DNA of 64,000 bases from Catenibacillus scindens (GTDB taxonomy: Bacteria; Bacillota; Clostridia; Lachnospirales; Lachnospiraceae): positions 558,001 through 622,000 of the forward strand of contig NZ_JACHFW010000001.1 of the NCBI RefSeq assembly GCF_014202115.1, in the 5' to 3' direction. The translations under genes were made by a program, and so were the position numbers. The notes under the pieces are model-generated. The model did no database searches and was not told the origin of the DNA. It saw nothing but the letters and a program-made list of their open reading frames with translations. Position 1 is the first letter of the stretch; the number at the start of each line of letters is the position of its first letter. Shown one piece after another: positions 17,890 through 27,123 of this stretch.

Positions 17890-20409
17890 TCAATAATAGC
17901 TTAAAAATATATTGCCTTCTTCCTCAAATACCTGGCTGTAAGTTTCATAATTCCAGTCACTGATCTCCCCGGTGGACGGGTCTGCCACCTGGAGATAATA
18001 AGGATTATATCCCACGATCACCACAAACTCATTTTCCCGAAGCTGAGCGATCACCGGCCGGTCGGCATAAACAAAATACAGCACGTCATCCAAAGACAAT
18101 CCCCTTAAATTTACCACCGTATGTTCGGTCAGATTGGCCGCCAGGGCCTGACTCAATGTCATAGAGCTGTCCACAGAGACCGATTCCTTCCCCTCCGCGT
18201 AAGCACATATCGCCGATACCACAGATGTGATCATGTCTCCCTGTGAAATGGAATTAAAGGATGTCCGGTACTCTGAACTGCGTATAGACTTTTCCCAGAC
18301 GATCTGCTTGCTCTCGCTGACCACAAGGCCTGTCGGCTGGGTGCAGTCCTCAATAGCCTCCACAAGACTGGTATAGTCCTGATACAGCCCATCCCCTGTA
18401 TAGAGATAATACTTTTGAGCCGGTTTGGCGGGCCCGTCAATCTCAAAGACGATTTCACCGCTGTCACGGACAACGGCCTCCCCTGCCAGAACTTCCGAGG
18501 ACAGGGATGATGGAAGCTGGATATATGTCTCGCTGCGCATAGTGGCGTCATCTACTGTAGTCAGGTAAATATCTTCCTCCGTCTCCTTTTCATTGTGGAC
18601 AAGGTAATCACCTGGCATATTTTCATAGACAGTCCTCCCGTTTTCCTCCACGGCACGGGCCAGGGAAATATCCACTGTTGTCTCGTTAAGGCGGACATTG
18701 ACAATATACTGTCCTTCCACGCTGTATTGTCGAACCACATTCAGTTCGCTGTCGGCAATGTAAAGGGTATCCATGGGCACGATCTGGGTACCCACGCTGT
18801 CCTCATAAACTCTGGAAGGGTCTGCTGTACCATAGACAATATCATTTTGAAAAAATCCAAGAAGACGCATCACCTTGCCCTCCGACTGGATCGTCCGCGT
18901 CTGTCCTGTATCCAGATAATAGACAAGGATCTGATCCGCATCCTGAGCCGTAGGCGAACTTGGCATGGCCAGAATGGTTCCGTCACCGCTGAGTTTGTAA
19001 TTTTCAATATCCAACTGCTCGATGACTTCTCTGGCCTGGCCAGTCATATAGTCAATTCGGTAGACAATATCATTTAAGCACAAATAAAGCTGATGATTGT
19101 CGTTCATGAAAGCCAGTTTTTCCACATCCATCATAAGCATCTCGTATCCCCGGTCTGAAGGGATAAACGCCTGTTCCTGGATGGTGTTTTTAGACGGGTC
19201 AAACACGTAGACGGCGATGCCATTCTCACCTTCATGGCTTCCCCCGGTCATATATCCGTATACAATATAATAAAGCGTTCCATCGGACGCAATATCCAGC
19301 GCCTTGATCCCGTAGGGATAATCCCCGGAGCAGGCCGCCGAATCGTCCGGGTCCATGGACATGACACATGTGAGAATATTATTCCCCACATCATAGTACC
19401 ATAAACGGCCGTCCATAACAAAAGCGGCGCTGTAGCCGTCCCCAGTCTCACCGGCAAGTAGTCCGGTTTTCTCCGGGGACACAACTCCCAGGCGGAGCAT
19501 ATTTGAGGAGATCTCAAAACCGCTGGTTCCCGGTATCTCACTGAGGGATCTGTGGAAATCACGCAAATGCCACACATTATTGTCCCATTGGATCGTATAA
19601 TACTCATCCACATAATATTCCGTATAATCGGAGGCGTCCTGATAAATCTGAACTTTGTAGCGGAGCTGGATTGTAGCCGCATCGGCGCTGATGGCCTTTA
19701 TAGTCGTCGCCATAGTCCCGGTCACTGCCGGCTCAAGGCCGCCCCACATGACCATGGATGTGCTGGAATAAATATCTACATCTGCAAACGTGGAATTATC
19801 ATTAAGACCGGAAGTCTCAAGATAATCCCCCACTGTACCGCTCATGTCCGGGTCCATAGTATTCTGGTTAAATTGCCATACAAAATCCAGCTTGTCCGAC
19901 AGACGGTAATTCTGCCCGGAAATCACCCTGGTATAAAAATAGTAAACCTGATCTTCACTGTCGGCGAGCGTCAATGTGAGGCAATACTCCCGGTCCTCCA
20001 CCAAAGGATTTTTAAAAGTCAGCCGGTATCCCCCGGCACCGCTCTCCCCGGAAGAGACAGCCTGAACAGTCCCTTCCTCCGTCACATATTCATTGGCGGC
20101 ATCTGACAGAGTATAACCCAGGGACACCGGCGTATGGCCATTGCTGATCACCTGAAAAGTAATACTTCCGTCGCTGTCCAGCAGAGATACGCTTTCTCTG
20201 AGATAGCCGCAGTCAATGGGAGTGACATAGGCGTTCATTTTATTGACTTGAGTTTCCTGATAGTTTACATAAAGTACAGGCAACCCTGCCGAAGTCTCAA
20301 AAGAATCTCCCCCTACGCCATAATTCTGAATAAAGCAGGTGGCCACCAGAACGAAGACAAAGGTCAGCACATATCCCGCCGCCAGAATGAGCTTAGTCCT
20401 TCGTTTCAC
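17890..20409 (-). CDS. Large membrane-anchored extracellular protein with beta-propeller-like middle and degenerate C39-like C terminus
   Basis: Not identified as a named family. Using GTG 20409, which follows AAGGAGG by 9 bases, the protein has 839 residues (an ATG 13 codons upstream has no SD). One transmembrane helix (about residues 6-27) is followed by a long exported region. Residues about 280-620 contain repeated short strands with aromatic and Asp/Gly turns that suggest a beta-propeller. The last 110 residues resemble the C39/papain-like fold (PVIAQL ... FVVIVGYNP ... VADPSTGE), but the expected catalytic Cys and His positions are not Cys and His. It overlaps the methyltransferase gene by 17 bp. 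The role is unknown; it may be a surface-binding or scaffold protein. Confidence 0.65.
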   Translation of the reverse strand: MKRRTKLILAAGYVLTFVFVLVATCFIQNYGVGGDSFETSAGLPVLYVNYQETQVNKMNAYVTPIDCGYLRESVSLLDSDGSITFQVISNGHTPVSLGYTLSDAANEYVTEEGTVQAVSSGESGAGGYRLTFKNPLVEDREYCLTLTLADSEDQVYYFYTRVISGQNYRLSDKLDFVWQFNQNTMDPDMSGTVGDYLETSGLNDNSTFADVDIYSSTSMVMWGGLEPAVTGTMATTIKAISADAATIQLRYKVQIYQDASDYTEYYVDEYYTIQWDNNVWHLRDFHRSLSEIPGTSGFEISSNMLRLGVVSPEKTGLLAGETGDGYSAAFVMDGRLWYYDVGNNILTCVMSMDPDDSAACSGDYPYGIKALDIASDGTLYYIVYGYMTGGSHEGENGIAVYVFDPSKNTIQEQAFIPSDRGYEMLMMDVEKLAFMNDNHQLYLCLNDIVYRIDYMTGQAREVIEQLDIENYKLSGDGTILAMPSSPTAQDADQILVYYLDTGQTRTIQSEGKVMRLLGFFQNDIVYGTADPSRVYEDSVGTQIVPMDTLYIADSELNVVRQYSVEGQYIVNVRLNETTVDISLARAVEENGRTVYENMPGDYLVHNEKETEEDIYLTTVDDATMRSETYIQLPSSLSSEVLAGEAVVRDSGEIVFEIDGPAKPAQKYYLYTGDGLYQDYTSLVEAIEDCTQPTGLVVSESKQIVWEKSIRSSEYRTSFNSISQGDMITSVVSAICAYAEGKESVSVDSSMTLSQALAANLTEHTVVNLRGLSLDDVLYFVYADRPVIAQLRENEFVVIVGYNPYYLQVADPSTGEISDWNYETYSQVFEEEGNIFLSYY

Positions 20410-21604
20410 TGTGGCTTTCCTCCTTCCCGTCAGGAGTCTTTTGGCCAAAGGCCCCTGTCAGAAGTCTTTCCAACGTAGGGGACACATGAAGGAGCCCACG
20501 GCATGAAAGATACTTGTCACTTAGGGCAAAAGGCTTTTCCCCTTTTTCCCGCACGCCCCGGATAAGTATATTTTTCGGGGTATGCTCCATGTCGATAAAT
20601 TCCAGCACCTGAGTCTTATACCCGGCACATGTGAGAAGCTCGGCCCGCAGCCCGTCGGTGACAAGAGCAGCCATCCTCTCCTTTAGAATGCCGTACTGAA
20701 AGACTGCCGTCAGAGCCCCGCACTCCATCTGCTGATTCAGCTCATGCTGGCAGCAGGGCACTGATAAAATAACCCTGGCATTCCACAAAACCGCCTTGAA
20801 AAGGGCGTAATCCGTGGCTGTATCGCAGGCATGAAGGGTTACTACCATATCCACCTGATCCTGTCCTTCATAGGACGCAATATCCCCATGAAGGAATCTC
20901 AGGCTATCGTAGCCGTAGCGCCGGGCCAGTTGGTTACAGTGTTCGATCACATCTTTTTTAAGATCAAGTCCTGTCACCTGGATATCGTAGCCATTCAGAA
21001 CTTTCAGATAATAATACATAGCAAAAGTAAGGTAGGACTTGCCACACCCGAAATCAATAATATGGACAGTCCGCCCTTTATCCAGGGCCGGCAGGATATC
21101 TTCAATAAACTCCAAAAAGCGGTTAATCTGGCGAAACTTGTCGTATCTTGAGTGGACAACCTGTCCTTCCCTGGTCATAACGCCAAGATCCACGAGAAAA
21201 TCTACCGGCTGTCCCTCTTTGAGTATATAACGCTTTTCCCGGTTGTGAGAAGCCACCATCTCAAAGGGGCTGACAGACACGGCCTTCTTACGCCGCTTCA
21301 CAGTGACCTTTCCCTTTTTACTGACCAGCACAGAAATCTCCTCTGTGCCGGTCGTGATCTGCATCTGCTTATAGCTGCCCTCCATCCAGCCAGCTATTTT
21401 TTTTGCCATCGCCTCCGCCTTATCGTTGGAGTGGATCACTTTTGTGTCAATGTAACTGGTAGCCTGAAAGTAAAGCTCTTTTTTCATAAGCACAGGCCGT
21501 ATTTTTATCTTAGACGCCGGTTCATCTCCCCTGACGCCGCTGATAGTAATATTTATAAGATCAATTGTTAAAATTTCTTTTAACAAAGCATTTATCTGTT
21601 CCAT
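20393..21604 (-). CDS. SAM-dependent methyltransferase, class I
   Basis: Started at ATG 21604 (AGGAG upstream), the protein has 403 residues. The central part shows SAM-binding motif I (HIIDFGCGKSYLTFA), a following acidic strand (VTGLDLKKDVIEHC) and a catalytic-site-like motif (HACDTATDYALF, then VPCCQHELNQQ). This pattern fits the Methyltransf_32-type proteins common in Firmicutes. The N-terminal 150 residues form a separate domain of unknown role. The Cys pair in VPCCQHE is conserved in such proteins as I know them. The substrate is unknown. It is the upstream partner of the large surface protein gene, with overlapping ends. Confidence 0.8.
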   Translation of the reverse strand: MEQINALLKEILTIDLINITISGVRGDEPASKIKIRPVLMKKELYFQATSYIDTKVIHSNDKAEAMAKKIAGWMEGSYKQMQITTGTEEISVLVSKKGKVTVKRRKKAVSVSPFEMVASHNREKRYILKEGQPVDFLVDLGVMTREGQVVHSRYDKFRQINRFLEFIEDILPALDKGRTVHIIDFGCGKSYLTFAMYYYLKVLNGYDIQVTGLDLKKDVIEHCNQLARRYGYDSLRFLHGDIASYEGQDQVDMVVTLHACDTATDYALFKAVLWNARVILSVPCCQHELNQQMECGALTAVFQYGILKERMAALVTDGLRAELLTCAGYKTQVLEFIDMEHTPKNILIRGVREKGEKPFALSDKYLSCRGLLHVSPTLERLLTGAFGQKTPDGKEESHSETKD

Positions 21605-21745
21605 GCAAATTCTCCTATACTTGATGGGATCTGACGCAAATCGCAATCTGAGTGTCACAGGCGTCAAAATACCTTTATCCCTTTTGTCACTTGTCTCATA
21701 TTATAGACCATTTTTCCCTGTGAAACAAGATAAATCCGGCTCCAT

Positions 21746-22210
21746 TTACCGCCACGCCGGAGACTGTGAGATGTTTTTGCCGGTGAAATATCTGTATCGG
21801 CGATACACAAGCTCCCCTGCTAGAATAACGTCAATAAGATTTTTAAGCCAGCTCTGGGTTCCCCGGCAGCTCACACAATGTCCCTGGGGATCAATTTCCT
21901 CATCCTCTTCGAGAACGGGGCGGAACATATTATCCATGTAGGACGCCATCTGATACACATCATCAGCCATTTTCAGGAATCCTACCCGATCCGGATACTG
22001 ATCATAGATGAGACTGCCCTCATATTCCGCCCGGTCACACACTATCGAAACATATCCCAGGATTTCTCTGGCCATGGGCGGATAAAACAGACGCATATAT
22101 TCCGCATCTCCTATAAACTGCCACATATCCGATGCCATAAGCGCCTCTTCTATCCACTTCTCATCCATGGCCTTTGGTTCCACCCCTGACCCTTTATTTT
22201 CCAATACCAT
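21746..22210 (-). CDS. Conserved-type cytosolic protein of unknown function
   Basis: I do not recognise this 154-residue protein. It is soluble, acidic and rich in aromatic residues and Met, with predicted helices throughout. A CxxC pair (CVSCRG) lies near residue 113, which could bind metal or be redox active. A basic C terminus ends the protein. AAAGGAG precedes the ATG at 22210 at normal distance, and composition matches the neighbours, so it is very likely a real gene. It is divergent from plsC, with about 230 bp between the starts. Confidence 0.7.
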   Translation of the reverse strand: MVLENKGSGVEPKAMDEKWIEEALMASDMWQFIGDAEYMRLFYPPMAREILGYVSIVCDRAEYEGSLIYDQYPDRVGFLKMADDVYQMASYMDNMFRPVLEEDEEIDPQGHCVSCRGTQSWLKNLIDVILAGELVYRRYRYFTGKNISQSPAWR

Positions 22211-22437
22211 AACTGCTCCTTTCCTTCATGCCCCCGCCATACTCCCGGAGCATTCCCTAAAACACATATATCCCATTATATGCGCCCCCATGGGAAAAGA
22301 AGTACATTTTTTATTTTTTCTCTATGCTTTCTGCCAAAAATCGTGTATGATATATTATGAAAGCCAGTCTCAAAGCAAAGCCGATCGGGCTGCTTGCAGA
22401 CCAGACTGGAAAGCAACAGTTCAGGGAGGCATACATT

Positions 22438-23172
22438 ATGATCCGGCTTATTTTTATTATACTTTTTTTGATCCTTTATTTTATTTTCAGCATTCCCATG
22501 TTTCTCATTGAAACAATCATCGGGTGGATCAACAAGGAGGCGAAAGTCAAAAGCTCCCAGTGGGTCGTCTGCAAACTGGGCTTTAAACCCATTCTTTTCC
22601 TCTCCGGTGTAAAGCTGACAGTAAAAGGCAGGGAGAATATCCCCAAAGGTATTCCCGTCCTTTATGTGGCCAACCATCGCAGCTATTTTGATATTATTAT
22701 TGGATACACCCTGGCGAAAAATAACACAGGTTTTATCGCCAAAAAAGAGATGGAGAAACTTCCCTTTGTCAGTCTGTGGATGAAATTTCTTAACTGCCAG
22801 TTTCTTGACCGGGATGACATTAAAGCCGGACTGAAAATGGTTCTCCACTGTATTGATCTGGTAAAATCCGGGACATCCATATGGATCTTTCCCGAAGGTA
22901 CCCGAACTCCCGGTGACGAAATGCTTCCCTTCAAGGAAGGCAGTTTTAAGATTGCCGAGAAATCCGGCTGTCCCATCATCCCCGTGTCCATTAATAACAC
23001 GGAATCCATTTTTGAGAATCACATTCCCTGGGTCAAAGGCAGCCATGTAATCTTTGAATTCGGCACGCCTCTGGATGTTAAGAGCATGAGCCGGGATGAC
23101 AAAAAACACCTTGGGCAGCATGTTCAGTCCATCATTAAAGAAATGGTGGAAAAAAACCGGGGCGCTGTTTAA
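22438..23172 (+). CDS. plsC: 1-acyl-sn-glycerol-3-phosphate acyltransferase
   Basis: The 244-residue protein starts at ATG 22438 behind GGGAGG; a longer in-frame start has no SD. It has an N-terminal membrane helix (about 2-25), the acyltransferase motif NHX4D as NHRSYFD (79-85), and the glycerol-phosphate-binding motif FPEGTR (151-156). PlsC-type enzymes add the second acyl chain to lysophosphatidic acid at the inner membrane face, giving phosphatidic acid for phospholipids. Length and motif spacing are normal. Confidence 0.93.
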   Translation: MIRLIFIILFLILYFIFSIPMFLIETIIGWINKEAKVKSSQWVVCKLGFKPILFLSGVKLTVKGRENIPKGIPVLYVANHRSYFDIIIGYTLAKNNTGFIAKKEMEKLPFVSLWMKFLNCQFLDRDDIKAGLKMVLHCIDLVKSGTSIWIFPEGTRTPGDEMLPFKEGSFKIAEKSGCPIIPVSINNTESIFENHIPWVKGSHVIFEFGTPLDVKSMSRDDKKHLGQHVQSIIKEMVEKNRGAV

Positions 23173-23278
23173 ATTGCCTATTTCCTTTTACAGGAAAAAA
23201 TGCTACAATGTATTTTGCCGCTGTGATTCGGCCCCAAGGCTGCATCGCTGATTCCGGTTTTGTAACTTAAGAATAAAT

Positions 23279-23304
23279 GTTACTGTTCACCAGTGAGCAA
23301 TAAC
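23279..23304. repeat. Short palindromic repeat, GTTACTGTTCAC type
   Basis: GTTACTGTTCAC, a two-base loop and GTGAGCAATAAC form an imperfect hairpin (10 of 12 pairs). The half-site matches the palindrome at 40877-40907 and is close to the repeat ends elsewhere. It lies just upstream of the SD of the next gene. Confidence 0.55.
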
Positions 23305-23322
23305 GAATAAGGAGGGTCTATT

Positions 23323-23805
23323 GTGACATTAACACCACTCACACTTTTTTCCGTATCCCCATGGATCATCGTTCTCATTGTCGTTCTGGCGATCCTTGTA
23401 GCGGCCATTATTGTACTTTCCATCTGGGGAAAGAAACAGCAGAAGCGTATGGATGAATCCCAGAAAGAGATCGAAGCCAACGCTCAGAATGTAACCATGC
23501 TGATCATTGATAAAAAGAAGATGCCTCTAAAACAGGCCGGGCTCCCACAGGTCGTTGTGGATGCCACGCCAAAGCTTCTCCGCCGTTCCAAAGTACCGGT
23601 GGTCAAGGCTAAGGTCGGCCCTAGAGTTATGGTTCTCATCTCCGATGATAAAATTTTTGATATGATCCCTGTAAAGCAGGAAGTTAAAGCCACTGTCAGC
23701 GGCATTTACATTACTAAAGTGCGCAGTCTCAGAGGACCTGCCCTTGTAGCTCCAAAGAAAGTAGGATTCGTACAGCGCATGAAAAACAAAGTCATGAAAA
23801 AATAA
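23323..23805 (+). CDS. Small single-pass membrane protein of unknown function
   Basis: The 160-residue protein starts with GTG at 23323, preceded by GGAGGG. One transmembrane helix spans about residues 12-34, followed by a charged stretch and then a compact basic domain (about 55-160) with alternating Val-rich strands. It is predicted to be anchored in the membrane with the domain probably facing the cytosol (positive-inside pattern after the helix). I do not recognise the family. Composition and SD support a real gene. It is followed by a strong shared terminator and is probably monocistronic. Confidence 0.7.
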   Translation: MTLTPLTLFSVSPWIIVLIVVLAILVAAIIVLSIWGKKQQKRMDESQKEIEANAQNVTMLIIDKKKMPLKQAGLPQVVVDATPKLLRRSKVPVVKAKVGPRVMVLISDDKIFDMIPVKQEVKATVSGIYITKVRSLRGPALVAPKKVGFVQRMKNKVMKK

Positions 23806-23826
23806 TTACACACTCCATGAAAATCA

Positions 23827-23870
23827 AATACAGGCCAGAGCATCGGATATATGCTCTGGCCTGTATTTTT
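23827..23870. terminator. Bidirectional terminator
   Basis: AAATACAGGCCAGAGCAT and ATGCTCTGGCCTGTATTT form a perfect 18-bp stem with a short loop and A/T tracts on both sides. It sits between two convergent genes (stops at 23805 and 23871). Confidence 0.92.
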
Positions 23871-25166
23871 CTACTGAATCATGGTTTTCATCTGGTCGAT
23901 GGCCGCCTGAAGCTGATTATCTATGTCATTCTCATCCTCCGCGGCTGTCTCACTGTCTGCCGCCGTCCCGCCATCGGTGGCCGCTTCGCTGCCTGTCTCC
24001 AGCTCCACCTCAATATCCGGGGTCACGCCCTCGCCGTGGATACAGACGCCATTTGGGGTATAATACTGGGACTGGGTCACTTTCACTGCGGAACCATCAT
24101 CCAGCGGCAGGATCACCTGGACAATGCCTTTGCCAAAGGTTGTTGTTCCCATGATCGTTGCCTTACCATAGTCCTGAAGGGCTGCGGTAAATATCTCCGA
24201 GGCACTGGCGCTGTTGCCGTTGACAAGAACGATCATAGGAATATCCAGAGTATCCGCGTCTTGGGCATAGTGGTCTTCCCTGTTTCCGTCTTTATCCATA
24301 GTATAGACAATAAGATCCCCTTCCGGCAGGATCCGGTCCAGCATACTGCACACACTGTCCAGCCGTCCTCCCGGATTATCTCTCACATCAAAGATCAGAC
24401 CCTTCATCCCCTGGCCGGAAAGATCATCAATCGCTGCGTTCATCTGCTCCACAGTCACCTTGTCAAATTCAGTGATCTGGATATAGCCGATATTGTTCTC
24501 CAGCATCTCATAGGTCACTGTAGGATTCTGTACAACCCGGCGCTCCACGGTCAGATCCAGGTATTCCCCTGTGGACGGGCGGTATACTGTCAAATTTACT
24601 GTGGTGCCTTCTTCACCTTTGATCTTGGCCACAACATTGTTAATATCTTCGCCTGTCACTTCCTCACCTTCCACCGCGTAAAGGATATCATCCTTGCGGA
24701 TTCCGGCTTCATATCCAGGACCATTTTCAAAAGGATTGACTACGGTAATAATACCTGTCTCCACATTCTGGCTCACGCTGACACCAATGCCGGAGTACTC
24801 TCCCGATGAAGATTCCATAAGATCTGCATACTCTTCTGCTGTATAGTAGGTGGTGTAAGCTTCGCCAAGGCCCGCCACATACCCGGCATACATGCCTTCG
24901 ATCATGGCCTCCTCGTCAATCTCAGATTCATTAAGATAGTAATTGTTAATAATCTCGTCAATGGTGCCAAGCTTTGCTGCGATCTCATCCGCATGGCTGG
25001 CCGCGTCTGCCACTCCTGTTTCATAGGATTCTTCCTGTCCGCCCTGATCCTGAGCCTGAAAAAAGCTTGAAAAATCCCAGGACCCCATACACCCGGCAAA
25101 CACAAACATACAATTAAGTACCAGCGATCCGGCCAGAACTGCGTATACAATTCTTTTCTTGCCCAT
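23871..25166 (-). CDS. S41-family C-terminal processing protease, lipoprotein
   Basis: The 431-residue protein has a signal peptide with lipobox FAGC (lipidated Cys26), a linker, a PDZ domain (about 120-200; YSGIGVSV ... EGEEVTGEDI) and an S41 catalytic domain. The nucleophile segment is NGNSASASEIF (Ser near 320) and the general-base Lys is in TFGKG (near 345). CtpA-type proteases trim or degrade extracytoplasmic proteins, including regulators and cell-wall hydrolases. It lies downstream of ftsEX, a frequent neighbour pair, although a repeat element separates them. The C terminus ends in an acidic low-complexity tail. Confidence 0.92.
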   Translation of the reverse strand: MGKKRIVYAVLAGSLVLNCMFVFAGCMGSWDFSSFFQAQDQGGQEESYETGVADAASHADEIAAKLGTIDEIINNYYLNESEIDEEAMIEGMYAGYVAGLGEAYTTYYTAEEYADLMESSSGEYSGIGVSVSQNVETGIITVVNPFENGPGYEAGIRKDDILYAVEGEEVTGEDINNVVAKIKGEEGTTVNLTVYRPSTGEYLDLTVERRVVQNPTVTYEMLENNIGYIQITEFDKVTVEQMNAAIDDLSGQGMKGLIFDVRDNPGGRLDSVCSMLDRILPEGDLIVYTMDKDGNREDHYAQDADTLDIPMIVLVNGNSASASEIFTAALQDYGKATIMGTTTFGKGIVQVILPLDDGSAVKVTQSQYYTPNGVCIHGEGVTPDIEVELETGSEAATDGGTAADSETAAEDENDIDNQLQAAIDQMKTMIQ

Positions 25167-25309
25167 GATATTGCCTCTTCTTTCTATGATAGATTAAATC
25201 ATCTGCACCGGTGTCTCGCCGCCGGCGGCAACCCGGTCTCATTTCATTCTATGTTACCACAAAACTTTTCGGAATAAAACCCGATTCACCATAAATTCAC
25301 AAAAGGCTC

Positions 25310-25483
25310 GTAACTATTCAGCCATGCGGCTGGTTTAATAAAAATACGGCGCAAGTTTACTTGCAGAGGATTTTTTATTAAACCAGACATATGGCGTTTA
25401 GCCATAATCGAGGATCCAGCCGCGCAAGCGGCGGGAAAGCAGCGTTAGCTGCGGGAATCCGAGAGGCATGGCTGAATAGTTAC
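25310..25483. repeat. Palindromic intergenic repeat, copy d (174 bp)
   Basis: This repeat fills most of the 356-bp gap between ftsX and ctpA. The outer arms GTAACTATTCAGCCATG and CATGGCTGAATAGTTAC are perfect reverse complements. Inside are a long stem built on CTGGTTTAATAAAAA, and smaller hairpins ATGGC/GCCAT and GCAGC/GCTGC. It has no coding potential. The outer ends match the copies near 489, 34619 and 49623. Confidence 0.85.
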
Positions 25484-25519
25484 AAAGGCCCTCCGCACAT
25501 TTGTACAGAGAGCCTTTTA
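25484..25519 (-). terminator. ftsX terminator
   Basis: On the minus strand AAAGGCTCTC and GAGGGCCTTT form a hairpin immediately after the ftsX stop. The T-tract is weak and runs into the palindromic repeat. Confidence 0.55.
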
Positions 25520-25522
25520 TGT

Positions 25523-26434
25523 TTAGACACGGATATGTTTTCTAAGTGTAATATAACTTCCGATAAAGCCGATTCCCAGGCCAATCACAAGGGAGACCGG
25601 CAAAAGGATAATAAAAATCCTCTGGACAGGCACAAAATTCATCAGCACATTCATCACCGGGAACTGCCCCGTAACGAACTGGACAACCTCCACATAGAGG
25701 AAACGGATAATAGCCACAGGGATAAGAGAACCGACAAGACCAATAACAATACCTTCCACAAGGAACGGTCCCCGGACAAAAATATCTGTAGCGCCGATAT
25801 ACTTCATAATAGCTATCTCTTCCCTGCGCACCGCGATACCGATGCGCACCGTATTACTGATAAGGAAGATGGCCACAAGGATAAGTATAAGGATAATAGC
25901 CAGGGCCACATAGCTGACCAGCCGGCTGATATCCGCAAAACTGGCCGCCACTGAATCCAGGGAGTTGACATGATCCACCTCCTCAAAAGATTCCAGGTAA
26001 GTCACCAGATCGCTCTGCTGTGAAGCATCACTGAGGGAGATCTCCAGGTTGGCCATACCAGTCAGAGGGTTGTCCTCATCCAGATTAGTGAGGATACCTT
26101 CATCCCCATCGGGGAAATACTGCTCTTTAAACTGATTCCAGGCTTCATCCTCAGATACATAGGTCACTGAGGCCACTTCATCTCTCAGCTCAACTGTGTC
26201 TCTGATCTCCAGAATACGTTCTTCCGTTACCCCATCTTTAAAGAACACAGTCACTCCAACGGACGTCTCCATATTTTTCATTAATCCCTGAAAATTTACA
26301 AGGACACAGAAAAAAATACCAAACAGGAAAAGGCAGGATGTGATCGTACCTATAGACGCCAGGGAAAACGTATGGTTTCGGAAAATATTTTTCAAACCTT
26401 GCCTTATACAGTAAAAAAAGTTGCTAATCCTCAT
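25523..26434 (-). CDS. ftsX: Cell division ABC transporter-like permease FtsX
   Basis: The 303-residue protein starts at ATG 26434 (GGTGG upstream; a longer frame lacks an SD). It has a short cytosolic N terminus, one transmembrane helix (about 20-45), an extracellular domain of about 120 residues, then three more helices, which is the FtsX topology. With FtsE it forms an ABC-type complex that controls peptidoglycan hydrolases across the membrane rather than moving a substrate. It overlaps ftsE by 11 bp. No peptidoglycan hydrolase gene is adjacent in this window. Confidence 0.94.
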   Translation of the reverse strand: MRISNFFYCIRQGLKNIFRNHTFSLASIGTITSCLFLFGIFFCVLVNFQGLMKNMETSVGVTVFFKDGVTEERILEIRDTVELRDEVASVTYVSEDEAWNQFKEQYFPDGDEGILTNLDEDNPLTGMANLEISLSDASQQSDLVTYLESFEEVDHVNSLDSVAASFADISRLVSYVALAIILILILVAIFLISNTVRIGIAVRREEIAIMKYIGATDIFVRGPFLVEGIVIGLVGSLIPVAIIRFLYVEVVQFVTGQFPVMNVLMNFVPVQRIFIILLPVSLVIGLGIGFIGSYITLRKHIRV

Positions 26435-27107
26435 AATATCCACCTTTTTGTTCATCGCTGATAATCACGCCGTTGCTCAGTGTGATCACCCGTTTTTGCA
26501 TTTGTTCCACAATGTCTTTATTGTGAGTGACAACAACTACTGTTGTTCCCCGAAGATTAATCTCCTCAAGAAGTTTCATGATTTCCCAAGCATTCTTAGG
26601 ATCCAGATTACCTGTGGGCTCATCGGCGAGAAGCACCGGCGGATTATTGGCCAGGGCTCTGGCCAGGGCGACGCGCTGCTGCTCACCGCCGGACAGCTCG
26701 TTGGGGTAGGCCTTCTCCTTATCGGAAAGGCCTACAAGGCTTAAAAGGGCAGGCACGCTGGACCTGATCTGCTTTGATGATTTTCCGACTACCCGCTGAG
26801 CAAAAGCAATATTTTCATAGACTGTCCGATCCTTTAAAAGGCGGAAGTCCTGGAACACTACGCCGATGCCCCGGCGCATTTTAGGGATCTTGCGCCGTCT
26901 CAGACGGCCGATATTTTTATTATTGATATAGATGGTACCGGAAGTTGGCTCCAGTTCTTTTAATAACAGCTTAAATAATGTCGTCTTACCGGAACCGCTG
27001 CTGCCCACTACAAAAACAAATTCACCTTTTTTGATCCTCATGCTTATCCCGTTAAGAGCAGATACGCCGGTGGAATAAGTCTTATAGACATTATCCAAAG
27101 CAATCAT
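26424..27107 (-). CDS. ftsE: Cell division ATP-binding protein FtsE
   Basis: The 227-residue protein is a standard FtsE. Walker A is GSSGSGKT (35-42), the signature is LSGGEQQR near 140, Walker B is LLADEPTGNLDP near 160, and the switch His is in VVTHNKD. The start at ATG 27107 is preferred over an upstream TTG because AGGAGG lies between them. FtsE powers FtsX-dependent activation of cell-wall hydrolysis at the membrane. The start lies just after the stop of the PucR-like gene, so the three may share a transcript. Confidence 0.95.
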   Translation of the reverse strand: MIALDNVYKTYSTGVSALNGISMRIKKGEFVFVVGSSGSGKTTLFKLLLKELEPTSGTIYINNKNIGRLRRRKIPKMRRGIGVVFQDFRLLKDRTVYENIAFAQRVVGKSSKQIRSSVPALLSLVGLSDKEKAYPNELSGGEQQRVALARALANNPPVLLADEPTGNLDPKNAWEIMKLLEEINLRGTTVVVVTHNKDIVEQMQKRVITLSNGVIISDEQKGGYYED

Positions 27108-27123
27108 GGTATGGTTTTCCTCC

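Noticed and set aside
22276-23121. 281-codon minus-strand frame opposite plsC
   Set aside because: The plus strand encodes PlsC with catalytic motifs; the minus frame has shadow-like composition (Phe, Gly, His rich).
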